DNA of 64,000 nucleotides from Leuctra nigra (lineage: Eukaryota > Arthropoda > Insecta > Plecoptera > Leuctridae): NCBI GenBank assembly GCA_934045905.1, contig OW203763.1:45161941-45225940 (forward strand), in the 5' to 3' direction. Below the pieces are notes generated by a model. The model was not told the DNA's origin and ran no database searches. It worked only from the letters and a program-made list of their open reading frames with translations. Of this stretch, positions 24,438 through 35,689 are shown piece by piece (position 1 is the stretch's first letter; each line of letters opens with the position of its first letter). The translations under genes were made by a program, and so were the position numbers.

Positions 24438-24626
24438 TCACATTTGAATATGTTCTCCCCGCCGCCATGTTTCTACTAAGTTTCTCATAGTAGAAACTTC
24501 TTGAGGCACTTTCTTCTTTCTGCCCCGGGCTGAATTGATAAGAAGGATATTATGTCCTTCTTGAAGTTGTTCCTTTGCTCGACCATCTTCAATAGCTTGT
24601 TGCCGTACATAGCACGGCCGCGACAA
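24438..24626 (-). CDS. Small unrecognised frame next to the piggyBac relic
   Basis: 62 codons with basic content (SARGRKKKVPQE). It may be a decayed continuation of the transposase or unrelated flank. No family recognised. Confidence 0.15.
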   Translation of the reverse strand: MSRPCYVRQQAIEDGRAKEQLQEGHNILLINSARGRKKKVPQEVSTMRNLVETWRRGEHIQM

Positions 24627-24629
24627 CTG

Positions 24630-25420
24630 CTTTGGCTTCCAAGTTTAGCTTGCGGTCGTTACGGTCACGGTCAGATTATCTTCTGTTCGAAGACTTTCAG
24701 CAAGAAGAAACACTCGTAAACCAATTGTCCATGTTAATATTGCGATCCGTTCCCTTCACTGGCGAAACGAGACGTTTGACGACGTCAAACTGCTTGTTTG
24801 AAAGAGTGTACGCTCCTTTCGGTTGTGTTCCAAGATAAACCTCCATATTTAGTATGTAATAGTTTACAGAATCCACCAATGCAAATATTTTCACACCGTA
24901 CTTAGCAGGCTTACTCGTAATATATTGACGGAACTTACGAGGACCCCGAAATGGCTCGAGCTTCTCATCTATTGTCGAATACTCGTTAGGACAATATGCG
25001 AGGTCACAGTTCTTCACGAACTTGTCAAACACGTCCCTGATTGGGGCAAATTTATCAAACTTACGACGGTCATCTCTGGAATGGTTACTGTCGAATCTCA
25101 AGCATCGCAAGAGAAATCGAAACCTTCTGTACGACATCACAGCGCTGAATATGACTATGCCAATACCGTTCTTGTCCCAGTGTTTCTTAATATTCAAGCG
25201 TGCTGATCGCAACATGCCTGCCAAGTGCAACAATCCCGTACCTCCACCTTGTTTGTGATCGAAGCATCACGATCGCGTATAAACGAATCTTTAACTTTCT
25301 CAACATAGATGTTAGCGAATTCAACGATCACCTCCACAATATCATCAGTAAAAAATAATGACCAACATTCATATGGGGCTGATGCATCCTTCGCCGCAGG
25401 TTCTACACCGGGTTTGTCCG
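24630..25420 (-). pseudogene. piggyBac transposase fragment (DDE_Tnp_1_7)
   Basis: The clearest part (25233-24697) reads GLLHLAGMLRSARLNIKKHW, RRFRFLLRCLRFDS, STIDEKLEPFRGPRKFRQYI, KPAKYGVKIFALVDS and NMDNWFTS. These are piggyBac transposase blocks; the Asp of TIDE and that of MDNWFTS are two of the catalytic carboxylates. Upstream, in another frame, YECWSLFFTDDIVEVIVEFAN (25385-25320) is the earlier part of the same protein, so there is a frameshift near 25235. After VS the frame breaks again and the C-terminus, including the zinc-binding tail, is not recognisable. Cut-and-paste function is lost. Confidence 0.88.
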
Positions 25421-25516
25421 GTGTTTGTCGACCTTAGTGCGAGAATGTAAGGGAAATGGTGCAGTTGCCCAGCGAGTTACATTATATTCACCCAACAAAT
25501 ATTTTCTCCTGACTAG

Positions 25517-25807
25517 TCATCTTTGTCTTACTTGAGCAAGTGGTGCATTGTTAATTTTTAAATCATCAGAAAAAGTAACACCTAAATCCCTAATATGTCT
25601 GACTCGGCCCAGGTTTGCTCCATCAAGGCTATAATTATTGACAATATAGTTTTTCTTTTTAGTGAAAGTGATGACATTACACTTTGATAAATTTAACTTC
25701 AAACTCCATTTCTTACACCAATGGGAAATACCAATGATAGCAAGCTGTAACCGCTTACAGTTCACACACATACATAAAGTCGCACAGTTCACACTCATAT
25801 TCTCCAC
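25517..25807 (-). pseudogene. Jockey-like reverse transcriptase fragment (RT connection region)
   Basis: The frame reads LQLAIIGISHWCKKWSLKLN, LSKCNVITFTKKK and GRVRHIRDLGVTFSDDL. This is the region just after the RT palm in jockey and I-type elements (WC-x-W-x-L-x-LN-x2-KC and RDLGV). Only this piece remains. No YADD block or endonuclease is attached, so it is a dead 5'- and 3'-truncated fragment. Confidence 0.8.
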
Positions 25808-26331
25808 TCAAACTAGTATTTACTATTTATTAACACGACACCTGGCTCAATATGACTTCAGTTTTTACTTCAATTCAGTTAAAATTTGATCTACACTTGA
25901 TTAATATAATATGACTCCACTTTTTATTCCTGACTTCTCTTCTTGTGTTCTTATTTGACGGGCTTTTTATTATTTAATATCTGTTAGAACAGCACATACA
26001 AATTGCAAAAAACACATAATTAATGTGCGTACTTTGGCGGTACCCAAAACCTTTCGTAGTTTTTTGCTAAATACACACCTCTTCAGTTACAACTCAACGT
26101 AGGGACATCGGAGCCCCAGATCTTTTCCTGTGTCTGTGAGATCTATTTTGTCTTTAAGGGCTAGTAGTAAGTCCTTACTTAGATTTACTTTCAAAGTGAG
26201 TACAGACAAGTTTGACAAGATCTGCTTGGGTTTTAGTACTGTGGTCGCAGTGGTTACATTTGAACCTTCTGGCCGCAGCGTGACGTCGTTTGTTATCGCC
26301 ATATCAGAAATCAGTGTCAGAAATCCCTAAG

Positions 26332-26907
26332 TTAAGTAAGCGATAAAAATATCACATTTTTCATCAATACAATTGACTTAATTAATTTCCTCCCAAGGGC
26401 TGGCCCTAAGTGCTTCGTCCAGTAGACGCATATCGCATCTATTCCAATTGGGTTTTTGTTGTTGGCGGTATGCGTTACTCTGTTCAGACCAGGAAGGGTA
26501 ATTTTGGCTAGAAACGCATTGTGATCTGAACGGACAGCAGATTCGGCCTCGCGGATCTCCACTTGAGTATCCAAACTGTTCGTAATTAGAAGATCAAGGA
26601 AAAACTCAACAGCATTATCAGCTGCAAAGAAGAACCTTCCATGGGAATCGTTTTCCGACGAAAGAAGCAACTCGCGAAGGGGCACTCTCGGGATGCATTC
26701 GTTTATAAGAAAAAAACTACTAACAGAGGCACGGATGTGACTTGATCCGAAGTAAAAGATGAAGCGGCGCGGCATTTTCATGTGATTTTCATCTAAAAGA
26801 CGAAGCCGAATCAGTGATCTATACAAGTTGATATCCACAGTCCTGTGGTCATGTAGACAATTAGGCCGGAAAGAACAACCTCCACACAATAATGAACATT
26901 GCGACAT
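26332..26907 (-). CDS. Possible endonuclease-like retroelement fragment
   Basis: A 191-codon frame. Its middle reads DLLITNSLDTQVEIREAESA followed by VRSDHNAFLAKI, which resembles the C-terminal SDH block of LINE endonucleases. The N-terminal half is not recognisable and no other endonuclease block is clear. It could instead be a decayed protein of another type. Confidence 0.35.
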   Translation of the reverse strand: MSQCSLLCGGCSFRPNCLHDHRTVDINLYRSLIRLRLLDENHMKMPRRFIFYFGSSHIRASVSSFFLINECIPRVPLRELLLSSENDSHGRFFFAADNAVEFFLDLLITNSLDTQVEIREAESAVRSDHNAFLAKITLPGLNRVTHTANNKNPIGIDAICVYWTKHLGPALGRKLIKSIVLMKNVIFLSLT

Positions 26908-26998
26908 CGGGAGACGACCATGCGGCTTTTAACTCTGAGAACACTTTTTAACAGGAAAGAAGGACCCGAAGAAAAAAAAGCCCAAATTAAGCACACAT

Positions 26999-28090
26999 GT
27001 CGCCAAGTGTGGAAGTGCTATCCCAAACTGAGCCCCAATTTTGTGGGGACCCGAATGTTGCACTGAACAGCGCTTTAAAATCAAACATCCTCTACAACGT
27101 AAGATCGGAAACACAGACACACGCATTCGACTGCAAATCCGCGGCCATCAGATTGGAACGAGCTGTGTCATCTCTGTTTGCATAACATCTTAAAATTGAC
27201 ACCAAAATAAGCTGTTTGTCCAAAGTGTCGGGGCGGTATGTGCATACACCACCCCGACCCTGCCGACAAATTTGTGTAGGCTCGGAAAATCCGACAAGAA
27301 ATTACTGAAGTGACTCCTGTGTCACCCCAGGGACTTGTCTGAAAAATCAGTGTCCACCCAAACTGAGCCCCTTCAATGCGGGGACCCGACTGTTGCATAG
27401 CACTTGCAAGTAAAACCCGCAGTCCCATGAGTAATCCCATTAAACTTGAATTCGGACTCAACAACACATTCATACCGTTGGTAGAAGCCTTGGAATGATC
27501 ATTACTGAGAATCGTTGCTATCCGATTGGAAATGGCCGTGTTTTCTCGGTTTCAATAAGTCTAAAAATAGACACTAAAATAAGCTGTTTGTCCAAAGTGT
27601 CGGGGCGGTATGTGCATACACCACCCCGACCCTGCCGACAAATTTGTGTAGGCTCGGAAAATCCGACAAGAAATTACTGAAGTGACTCCTGTGTCACCCC
27701 AGGGACTTGTCTGAAAAATCAGTGTCCACCCAAACTGAGCCCCTTCAATGCGGGGACCCGACTGTTGCATAGCACTTGCAAGTAAAACCCGCAGTCCCAT
27801 GAGTAATCCCATTAAACTTGAATTCGGACTCAACAACACATTCATACCGTTGGTAGAAGCCTTGGAATGATCATTACTGAGAATCGTGGCTATCCGACTG
27901 GAAATGGCCGTGTTTTCTCAATTTTCAATAGGTCTAAAAATAGACACTAAAATAAGCTGTTTGACCAAAGTGTCGGGGCGGTATGTGCATACACCACCCC
28001 GACCCTGCCGACAAATTTGTGTAGGCTCGGAATATCCGACAAGAAATTACAGAAGTGACTCCTGTGTCACCCCTGGGACTTGTCTCTGGG
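26999..28090 (-). repeat. 373-bp satellite array, about 2.9 monomers
   Basis: Two near-identical monomers and flanking partial or diverged ones are spaced 372-373 bases apart (the CGGGGCGGTATGTGC site recurs at 27229, 27601 and 27974). The block 26999-27180 is a diverged edge monomer. Each monomer contains a near-palindrome, GTCGGGGCGGTATGTGCATA and its inverted partner ending CACCCCGAC. The same monomer occurs in opposite orientation at 50540-51935. It does not encode a recognisable protein. Confidence 0.85.
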
Positions 28091-29843
28091 GGGGGGGGGT
28101 GAACCAGTTGCATAACGCCATTTTCTTTGCCTCCAGGTAGACTCATGAGTCTCCTTGTCCTGATCGGGAATAGTTTCACAACGCGACCCTACTCTAGATA
28201 CTGAAGAAGTTTATTTTGGTTATAGTTTTATATTATATTATAATGTAGTTAATTATATTATATCATCGGTTTAAGGTCTCGTTATTTAGCGACTAAGCAA
28301 CTAGCATTGCATAATGTTTAAATTTTGAATTGATGTTCCAAACTGTGGTTCAAGCATAGATCAGTTTCAGATGGTGATGCACAAATTGATATGCAACTCC
28401 GCAGTGACTTTTGATATGCAACTCCGCAGTGACATTGTCTGATTAAGTTTATTTCTAATTTGGTCATTGTTTTTTTTCTTAAAACGATAATATTCTGATG
28501 GAACAACATTATGGGCGACTCTGCAGTTGCTTTGGCTGATGGAGATAATTGAGAATTTATTTTTCTATATATCGTCGCCTTAGAACTTATTTGTTCCATG
28601 TCCACCTTTTGCTGAACTGAGAAAATGAGGTTAGAAGATTTGAACATCAATAACTTTGTTTGGTTTACACCTATCGACATGAAATTTGGACAGATTATAC
28701 TCTACTAGGTACTTTACAATATGCAATCGTCAAAATGAGCAAATTATCCTTAAATTCCCTTACAATGGGCTACTTCCGGTTGGACATGGAACAAAAATGT
28801 TAGGGAAGTTCAACTCTACCTGTGAACCTTGTTCCATATCCACAAAATACTATTGAATTGCATGCTGTTTTCGAAGAAATGCCTTCAAGATTTTATTTCA
28901 ACTACATTAAACCTAACTCAGATGATTAAATAATTATAAATATAATTTGTTTCAAAAAAAGGTAGTAATTATTTATGATAAATAAATATTTTTTACTAAT
29001 TTTATAAAGGAATGAATTTTAGAGGTTCTACCTAAGGTATGGACATGAATTGAACGTGGAAATGGGCAAACAATTTAATGGTTTACTTTTTATGACCAAT
29101 TTATTCACATATTCATTTTGTATTGCAATACAAATAATATTATGTAATACATAATAATAAGACGTTTTTACGGTGAGCACACAATATTAAGGTTTGGTAA
29201 AAACTCAAGTACTACCTAGCCACAAATCAAAAAGTCACAAAATTGCTGTATCATTGCATTGTATATTGCTTAATAACTAGGTATATTATAATGAGATCGT
29301 TCAATTAAAGCTTTACACAAAATACAGAAAATAATGGCGTGGTCAAAACTGAAGAACCTAGCCACAAATAAATAAATGCCACAAAATTGCTGTATCAATA
29401 TAATGAGATCGTTCAATTAAAGTCTTTACAGTGAATACACAGGAATGACAATAGGGTAAAAACTGAAGAACCTAGCCACAAATCAAAAAATGTCACAAAA
29501 TTGCTTTATCATTGCATTGCATATTGCATTAATAACTATATTAATAATATAATGAGATCATTCAATAATTGAAGTATAATACACAAAATAAGGACTTGGT
29601 AAAACCTGAAGTGGGTAACAAATCTAGCAACAAATCAAAAAATGTCACACAAAATTAAAGCTGTATCGTTGTCAAAATTAGTCACCGATTAAAATGCTAT
29701 AAAATGAGAAATGCCATCCAAAATTTAATCTGGATCAATATCAAGTATTCATAAAAATATCGAAACTTCACTACAAATCCCACATATCAAAGAATAGGTA
29801 CTAAGCATTTAAATTGACGTTCCTGATACCACTCGAGAACAAC

Positions 29844-32800
29844 CTACTTGAACAGAGCCTGGAAATATTCTAGATCTTGTTGGGGCATGTACTGATACAT
29901 CTTCTTCAAATCTTTAATCTTCTCACTTGCCAATACTGCTGGTTTATTAAGTGGAGACACTTGTTTCATGAAGCTATTCCACGTGTTGTTACCTTTGATT
30001 TGCCTGGTTTCCTTCGTCAGACGAATACTCGTTAAATTGTCTTCGAAAGATTTTCGGTACGTAATGTGAAGCGGCATATTCTTTTTGTATACTAAATGCT
30101 TCACCTTCATGTAAGGCACGGAAGTATAGTTCAGTCCCGAAGTTGCACCCTGATAATTCATGAAATCAGTGGATTTCATCTGGATTAAATTTAACGTAAC
30201 ATTTTCATTAGAGAGTGAGATTTCCATTAAACGTCGAAGCAGCGACACTGGGCTGAAAATCTCAGATTTAGAAAGACCCTTATCTAGTTTGCTATGAATA
30301 GCATCAACCTCTTGAATGTTGCCATGTCCAGGTTCTGAGTATTTTTGCTCGACAGTTTTTACCATACTATTGCTACTCTCCAGAAACTTTGAAATGGCAA
30401 AACTCATGACCGAATTTCGGTTTTGTGGTACACAAGAGTCCGACCACAGGATAATGTTTTTGAGCTGTGGGTGCTTTGCACATACTGTGTTTAGTATCTT
30501 GATAAGGGCACTGGCTATGTGATTTCCAGCACGACCCGCAGTTCCTTCATTCCACAAAGCGCAATAAGTAATGTTATCGTAACTGCAATGAGCTGTCAAA
30601 TTGAAACAACTTAATTTGCGTAAGTAATAGAAGCAGGATATCTCGGCCTTTGGAACAGAAATTACCTTCTCCATGTCGAAGCATATTACTGCTGTTTGAT
30701 TATCCTCATTATCCAAGATAGAGATAAGGGGAAATTTCTTATTTGTAGGAAATTGTCTCCTATCTTCATCTCGTTCAACTTTTCCTAGAAGTTTCCTCTG
30801 AATGTGAGAATCAAATTTAGCTTTCTGTTGCTCAGACGGATTAACTGACATTTTAAATTCCTCGCAAACATCACAACGATCTTTTTTTGGCTTGTGGAAG
30901 GCCAAATTAAATTCAAAGTTGAAAATGTCCCTGTACTTGCTAATTTTTACAGGTTTATTGTCATAAACAAAATCACTGCGTAAGTAGAGGTGATACATTT
31001 CCTCTACGCTTAGTTTGGGATCCAAATACTGTTTGGAAGTTGATGCTCGGCAGTAGTGGGAGTCGACTACTGGAAAAGCCCTAATGTGAGCTCTAACGCC
31101 ATCCACTACTCTCACATCTATTTGCTTCTTAACATGTTTACCTTTCAAAGGAGTAGTGGCAATGCCAGTCTCAGCATTATACTTGGTTTTAAAAAAATAA
31201 TAAACCCTCTGTTTACTAATATTAAGAACACTCATAAAAAACTCCCTGCACACTATGATGCGCTCATTACGGACCTCTAAGGAATACACAAATGAACTTT
31301 GTTTTAAACTTACAACAGCTTTCGTTCGTTTCCGGGCAGCTGCTTTACGCTCTATAAATTTGGAATAAAAATGCAATTTTTTGTCATCATTGAGATGCCA
31401 GAAATGATCAAATACTTTTTTCTGCTCCTCAATGTTCATACTCTGTGTGCACTTATGAGAACATGATTTTAGGCATCTTCCAGACGATTGACGCATCCCG
31501 TGCTGTTTTCCTTTAACGTCTGTGTAGGGAAGTCCCGATTCTCGCTGCTTTTTCCTCACGGCGCGAACCCACTGGTCAGGGCACCGATGTCGTTTTCTTG
31601 TTCTCCTAGAAAGAAAAACACTTTTAATAAGCCTTACCTCACGATTGTTTTCCATCAACAATTTAAAATAAAATAGGTAGGTATGTAAAATTACAAAATT
31701 TAACACTTTACAGCTTTCTACAAGGATGAAACTATGTTCTTGTCTGACCAAAATTTTTGGAAACAGAGAGTAGGTATTTTGGAATAATTAATCAACTGTA
31801 AATTGTTACCTAATACCACAAAGATTTTTCACACATTTTGGAATAATTGAAATTTTCAGTCTGAATGTTTAATTGTTTTATCAGTCACCACATGCGACCA
31901 AAGATAATTTACCTAAACAAGATGTTTTAGTTAGGTACTACATAACTAATGTTAAAATCTTTCTATTTCTCACAGAAAGATTTTATTATCATTAAATGAA
32001 ACATTTTCTTGTTTTAATTAGCTACCTTTAATACAACAAATGGTAGGTATTCTTTTAAAGTATAAGCAGGTAGTCAGGTAGGTACTACTTCTATAGTTGC
32101 ATTCAGTGATCTTTTCGGGTCCAGGATATGAATCTAAGAATTTTTCCCTTGATACATCAATGTTCAACCACTGAGCTAGTGTATTTATGTTAGTGTCAGA
32201 GATTCTCAGGTTCAGGTGCAGGCATTGGTGAACTTTTAATTTTTTTTTAACAAGCAATGTATTTGAGCCAGACCTGTAATAACATGACTTGTTCGTTGGG
32301 TAGTAATACGGTAATACTACCTACTACCATTGTAAAGAATGTGTCAAAAACACTAAGTAGACAAATCGTCGCCCTAGTACTTATTTGATCCATATCCACT
32401 TTTCACTTTTTTGGAGTTAGTGCCACTGACTGTTTACTCAGTGCTTGTTCTATCTATATCCAAGAACTCTGGTTAAGAATTCTCAATTTTTAACATGATT
32501 TCAGTGTTTTTTTGTGTCATATTTTCGGCAAAAATGACTTTTTTAATACTTTTATGATGCAACATTAACCATCAGAACCATGTATGCCTTGACTAGTCAT
32601 TATTGGAGGTACCATTCAGTTATTGTTCCCAACACGGAAGTGAATAACAATTGGGCAAATGGATATGGATCAAAATTTAACACATATTCTTACTAAAAAT
32701 GAAAAAATGTGAGCACATTTCATCCATATCCAACCGGAGGTATCAAATAACTAATAATCTATGGGCCCAAAAGGGGTTTTCTCGCCTGCACATCATTAAC

Positions 32801-35085
32801 TGATTTATTTCCTTAATATTCATGCATCAAACGTCTTTGAAGTCATTGGCGTTGAGCAAGGAACAACACATGAACTTTGAAGTCGATTTTCTCCGTTCGC
32901 GAAAAAGTGGATATGGATCAAATAAGTATTAGGGCGACGAAATATGGAATAATGCAATAATTTGTTATTTTACATGATATGAGCAGCAGCTCTTAAAATT
33001 TAGGAACGATTGATTTATGTTGCTCAGGACTTACTGTTGCTCAGGAGTAGGGGCTGGCTCGTTGTTGCCAGCTGATGACGGAGCGTACTCGATGATTACC
33101 TCTTGTTCGTTGTTGCCAGCTGGTGACGGAGCGTACTCGATGTTTACCTCTTGTTCGTTGTTGCCAGCTGGTGACGGAGCGTACTCGATGTTTACCTCTT
33201 GTTCGTTGTTGCCAGCTGGTGACGGAGCATACTCGATGATTACCTCTTGTTCGTTGTTGCCAGCTGGTGACGGAGCGAACTCGATGATTACCTCTTGTTC
33301 GTTGTTGCCAGCTGGTGACGGAGCGTACTTGATGATTACCTCTTGTTCGTTGTTGCCAGCTGGTGACGGAGCGTACTTGATGATTACCTCTTGTTCGTTG
33401 TTGCCAGCTGGTGACGGAGCATACTCGATGATTACATCTTGTTCGTTGTTGCCAGCTGGTGACGGAGCGTACTCGATGATTACCTCTTGTTCATTGTTGC
33501 CAGCTGGTGACGGAGCGTACTCGATGTTTACCTCTTGTTCATTGTTGCCAGCTGGTGACGGAGCGTGCTCGATGTTTACCTCTTGTTCGTTGTTGCCAGC
33601 TGACGGAGCGTACTTGGTGTTTGCTCCTCGTTCGTTGTTGCCAGCTGACGGAGCGTACTCGGTGTTTGCTCCTCGTTCGTTGTTGCCAGCTGGTGATGGA
33701 GCGTACTTGGTGTTTGCTCCTCGTTCGTTGTTGCCAGCTGATGACGGAGCGTACTCGGTGTTTGCTCCTCGTTCGTTGTTGCCAGCTGATGACGGAGCGT
33801 ACTCGGTGTTTGCTCCTCGTTCGTTGTTGCCAGCTGATGACGGAGCGTACTTGGTGTTTGCTCCTCGTTCGTTGTTGCCAGCTGATGACGGAGCGTACTT
33901 GGTGTTTGCTCCTCGTTTGTTGTTGCCAGCTGATGACGGAGCGTACTCGGTGTTTGCTCCTCGTTCGTTGTTGCCAGCTGATGACGGAGCGTACTTGGTG
34001 TTTGCTCCTTGTTTGTTGTTGCCAGCTGATGACGGAGCGTACTTGGTGTTTGCTCCTTGTTTGTTGTTGCCAGCTGATGACGGAGCGTACTTGGTGTTTG
34101 CTCCTCGTTCGTTGTTGCCAGCTGATGACGGAGCGTACTCGGTGTTTGCTCCTCGTTCGTTGTTGCCAGCTGATGACGGAGCGTACTTGGTGTTTGCTCC
34201 TTGTTTGTTGTTGCCAGCTGATGACGGAGCGTACTTGGTGTTTGCTACTTGTTTGTTGTTGCCAGCTGATGACGGAGCGTACTTGGTGTTTGCTCTTCGA
34301 TTGTTGTTGCCAGCTGATGACGGAGCGTACTTGGTGTTTGCTCCTTGTTTGTTGTTGCCAGCTGACGGAGCGTACTTGGTGTTTGCTACTTGTTTGTTGT
34401 TGCCAGCTGACGGAGCGTATTCGGTGTTTGCTCCTCGTTTGTTGTTGCCAGCTGACGGAGCGTACTTGGTGTTTGCTACTTGTTTGTTGTTGCCAGCTGA
34501 TGACGGAGCGTACTTGGTGTTTGCTCCTTGTTCGTTGTTGCCAGCTGATGACGGAGCGTACTTGGTGTTTTCTCCTTGTTTGTTGTTGCCAGCTGATGAC
34601 GGAGCGTACTCGGTGTTTGCTCCTCGTTCGTTGTTGCCAGCTGATGACGGAGCGTACTTGGTGTTTGCTCCTTGTTTGTTGTTGCCAGCTGATGACGGAG
34701 CGTACTCGGTGTTTGCTCCTCGTTCGTTGTTGCCACCTGGCGACGGAGCGTCCTCGTCCTCATCAAAAAGGCTGTGTAATGAAAGAGGTGTGTTTATTTC
34801 TTGTTCATTCTAACCTTACTTTCAGGATTGCTTCAAACAGTGGTTTTACTTTCTATTCCATTAACTATGGCGTTATATTTTAGTTGTTTTATTCAAAGGA
34901 AAGTGAATATTTTCGTAGCTAGGAAGCTACCAGACCATTCATAACCCTACTTTTCTGAAGGCTTTCTGCAAAGGCACTTACCACATCAAGTCCATGAGCT
35001 CCGGCGGTAAAACCGGTGATGGTGATGGCAGATAGTAACAATCTGATGAGTCGTAGTCCACATCGCGATTCATTTTGTCACCCAT
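29844..35085 (-). CDS. Three-exon transposase-like gene of element S1 (predicted 1200 aa)
   Basis: Exon 1 is 35085-34982: an ATG with an in-frame TAA two codons upstream, then an acidic/proline-rich start, MGDKMNRDVDYDSSD, and donor GTAAGT. Exon 2 is 34771-33035, beginning after TTACACAG with LFDEDEDAPSPGG, then a 16-residue repeat array, ending at donor GTAAGT. Exon 3 is 31605-29844, beginning after CTTTCTAG with RTRKRHRCPDQWVRAVRK. Both junctions are phase 2, and the total is exactly 1201 codons including stop, with no internal stop seen. Exon 3 has Cys-rich motifs (GRCLKSCSHKC, DRCDVCEEF) and three conserved acidic positions: CFDMEKV, WSDSCVPQN and EVDAIHS. These fit an RNase H-like DDD catalytic core of the type in poorly characterised arthropod proteins. 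The role is inferred as transposase. Without splicing, exon 2 would end at a TAA overlapping the donor. Confidence 0.8.
32367..32939. mobile_element. Non-autonomous transposon nested in intron 2, 4-bp TSD AAAT (element S2)
   Basis: The left end CGTCGCCCTAGTACTTATTT and inverted right end differ at one base over more than 30. AAAT flanks both ends (32363-32366 and 32940-32943), and this non-palindromic TSD fixes the duplication length at 4 bp. It is 573 bp and has no ORF. Subterminal copies of the inner motif (GATCCATATCCA) lie near 32660 and 32720. It sits in intron 2 of the S1 transposase gene, so it inserted after S1 existed. Confidence 0.92.
33055..34745 (-). repeat. 48-bp coding minisatellite in exon 2 of the S1 transposase gene (about 35 units)
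   Basis: About 35 units of 48 bp, a few of them 45 bp, encode a 16-residue repeat in the gene frame. There are two blocks. The block nearest exon 1 (34745-33590) reads NNERGANTEYAPSSAG and variants. The block nearest exon 3 (33590-33055) reads NNEQEVIIEYAPSPAG and variants. All length changes are multiples of three, so the frame survives. The encoded region is likely disordered. Confidence 0.93.
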
Positions 35086-35689
35086 TCTTTATTAACTTGA
35101 TAATAAGATTTTTCCAACACGAGTCATTGCCCATTGGAAATGGTTGGAATGATGGCGTCTAGCTAGCGCGATGGCGGTCACGTGATGAAATTGAAACATT
35201 CTCATTGGATGGAGAAAGCAACTTCCGGTCCCATGGATGTGGAACATTTCAACACTGAAATGTGTGTTAATTTTGTGGACGTAGAACAAAATAGATTCTC
35301 AAAAAAGCACTTTCAAAAAAAAAAAATCGACAAAAACTTCTTGTATATGGTTTATTTAACGACTCTAAAGTGCAAATCAATAGCTAACTCAAAAAAAGTG
35401 AAAATGGTCTATGGAACAAATAAGTTCTCAGGCGACGATATGGGTTTTTCCTTCAGAGTGCCATCAGAATCTGGGGATTTTGAAAGTGAATCAGATGTTT
35501 TCAGAAATGGTGGTACAATTTTCTTTTCCTGGAGAGAGGTGACTTGGGTGTTGCTATCTGTGATAAAAAGGAGAGTTGTCGGGATGAAATTAGGAATGAA
35601 ATCACACACATTGATTTAAGTTTCGAAGGCCAAACTGGCGCGGTCTATTAAGTTTAGTTTACAAAATAAATTCAAAATTTAAGCCAAGG

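Larger units (their letters stand above)
28573..35437 (-). mobile_element. Autonomous cut-and-paste transposon with 4-bp TSD (element S1)
   Basis: Inverted ends CGTCGCCTTAGAACTTATTT (left) and the matching right end (one mismatch in the first 20) enclose 6865 bp and are flanked by ATAT on both sides (28569-28572, 35438-35441). Copies of the inner TIR motif lie subterminally, for example inverted at about 28778-28797 and direct at about 28832. Inside is a single three-exon gene on the minus strand for a DDD-type transposase-like protein. The 4-bp AT-rich TSD and large protein make a Sola-like superfamily a candidate, but that is from memory and not verified. The non-coding 29040-29700 stretch holds diverged direct repeats with CACAAAATTGCTGTATCA. 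Confidence 0.88.

Noticed and set aside
26999..28090. LTRs of a retrovirus-like element
   Set aside because: The 373-bp units are tandem, with no internal gag-pol, primer-binding site or TG...CA ends between them.
28318..28680. 120-codon minus frame
   Set aside because: It crosses the left end of the S1 transposon, so it is a chance frame over the TIR.
33017..34883. Two long plus-strand frames over the 48-bp array
   Set aside because: Antisense to a spliced frame that joins recognised exons in phase. They have no flanking domain.
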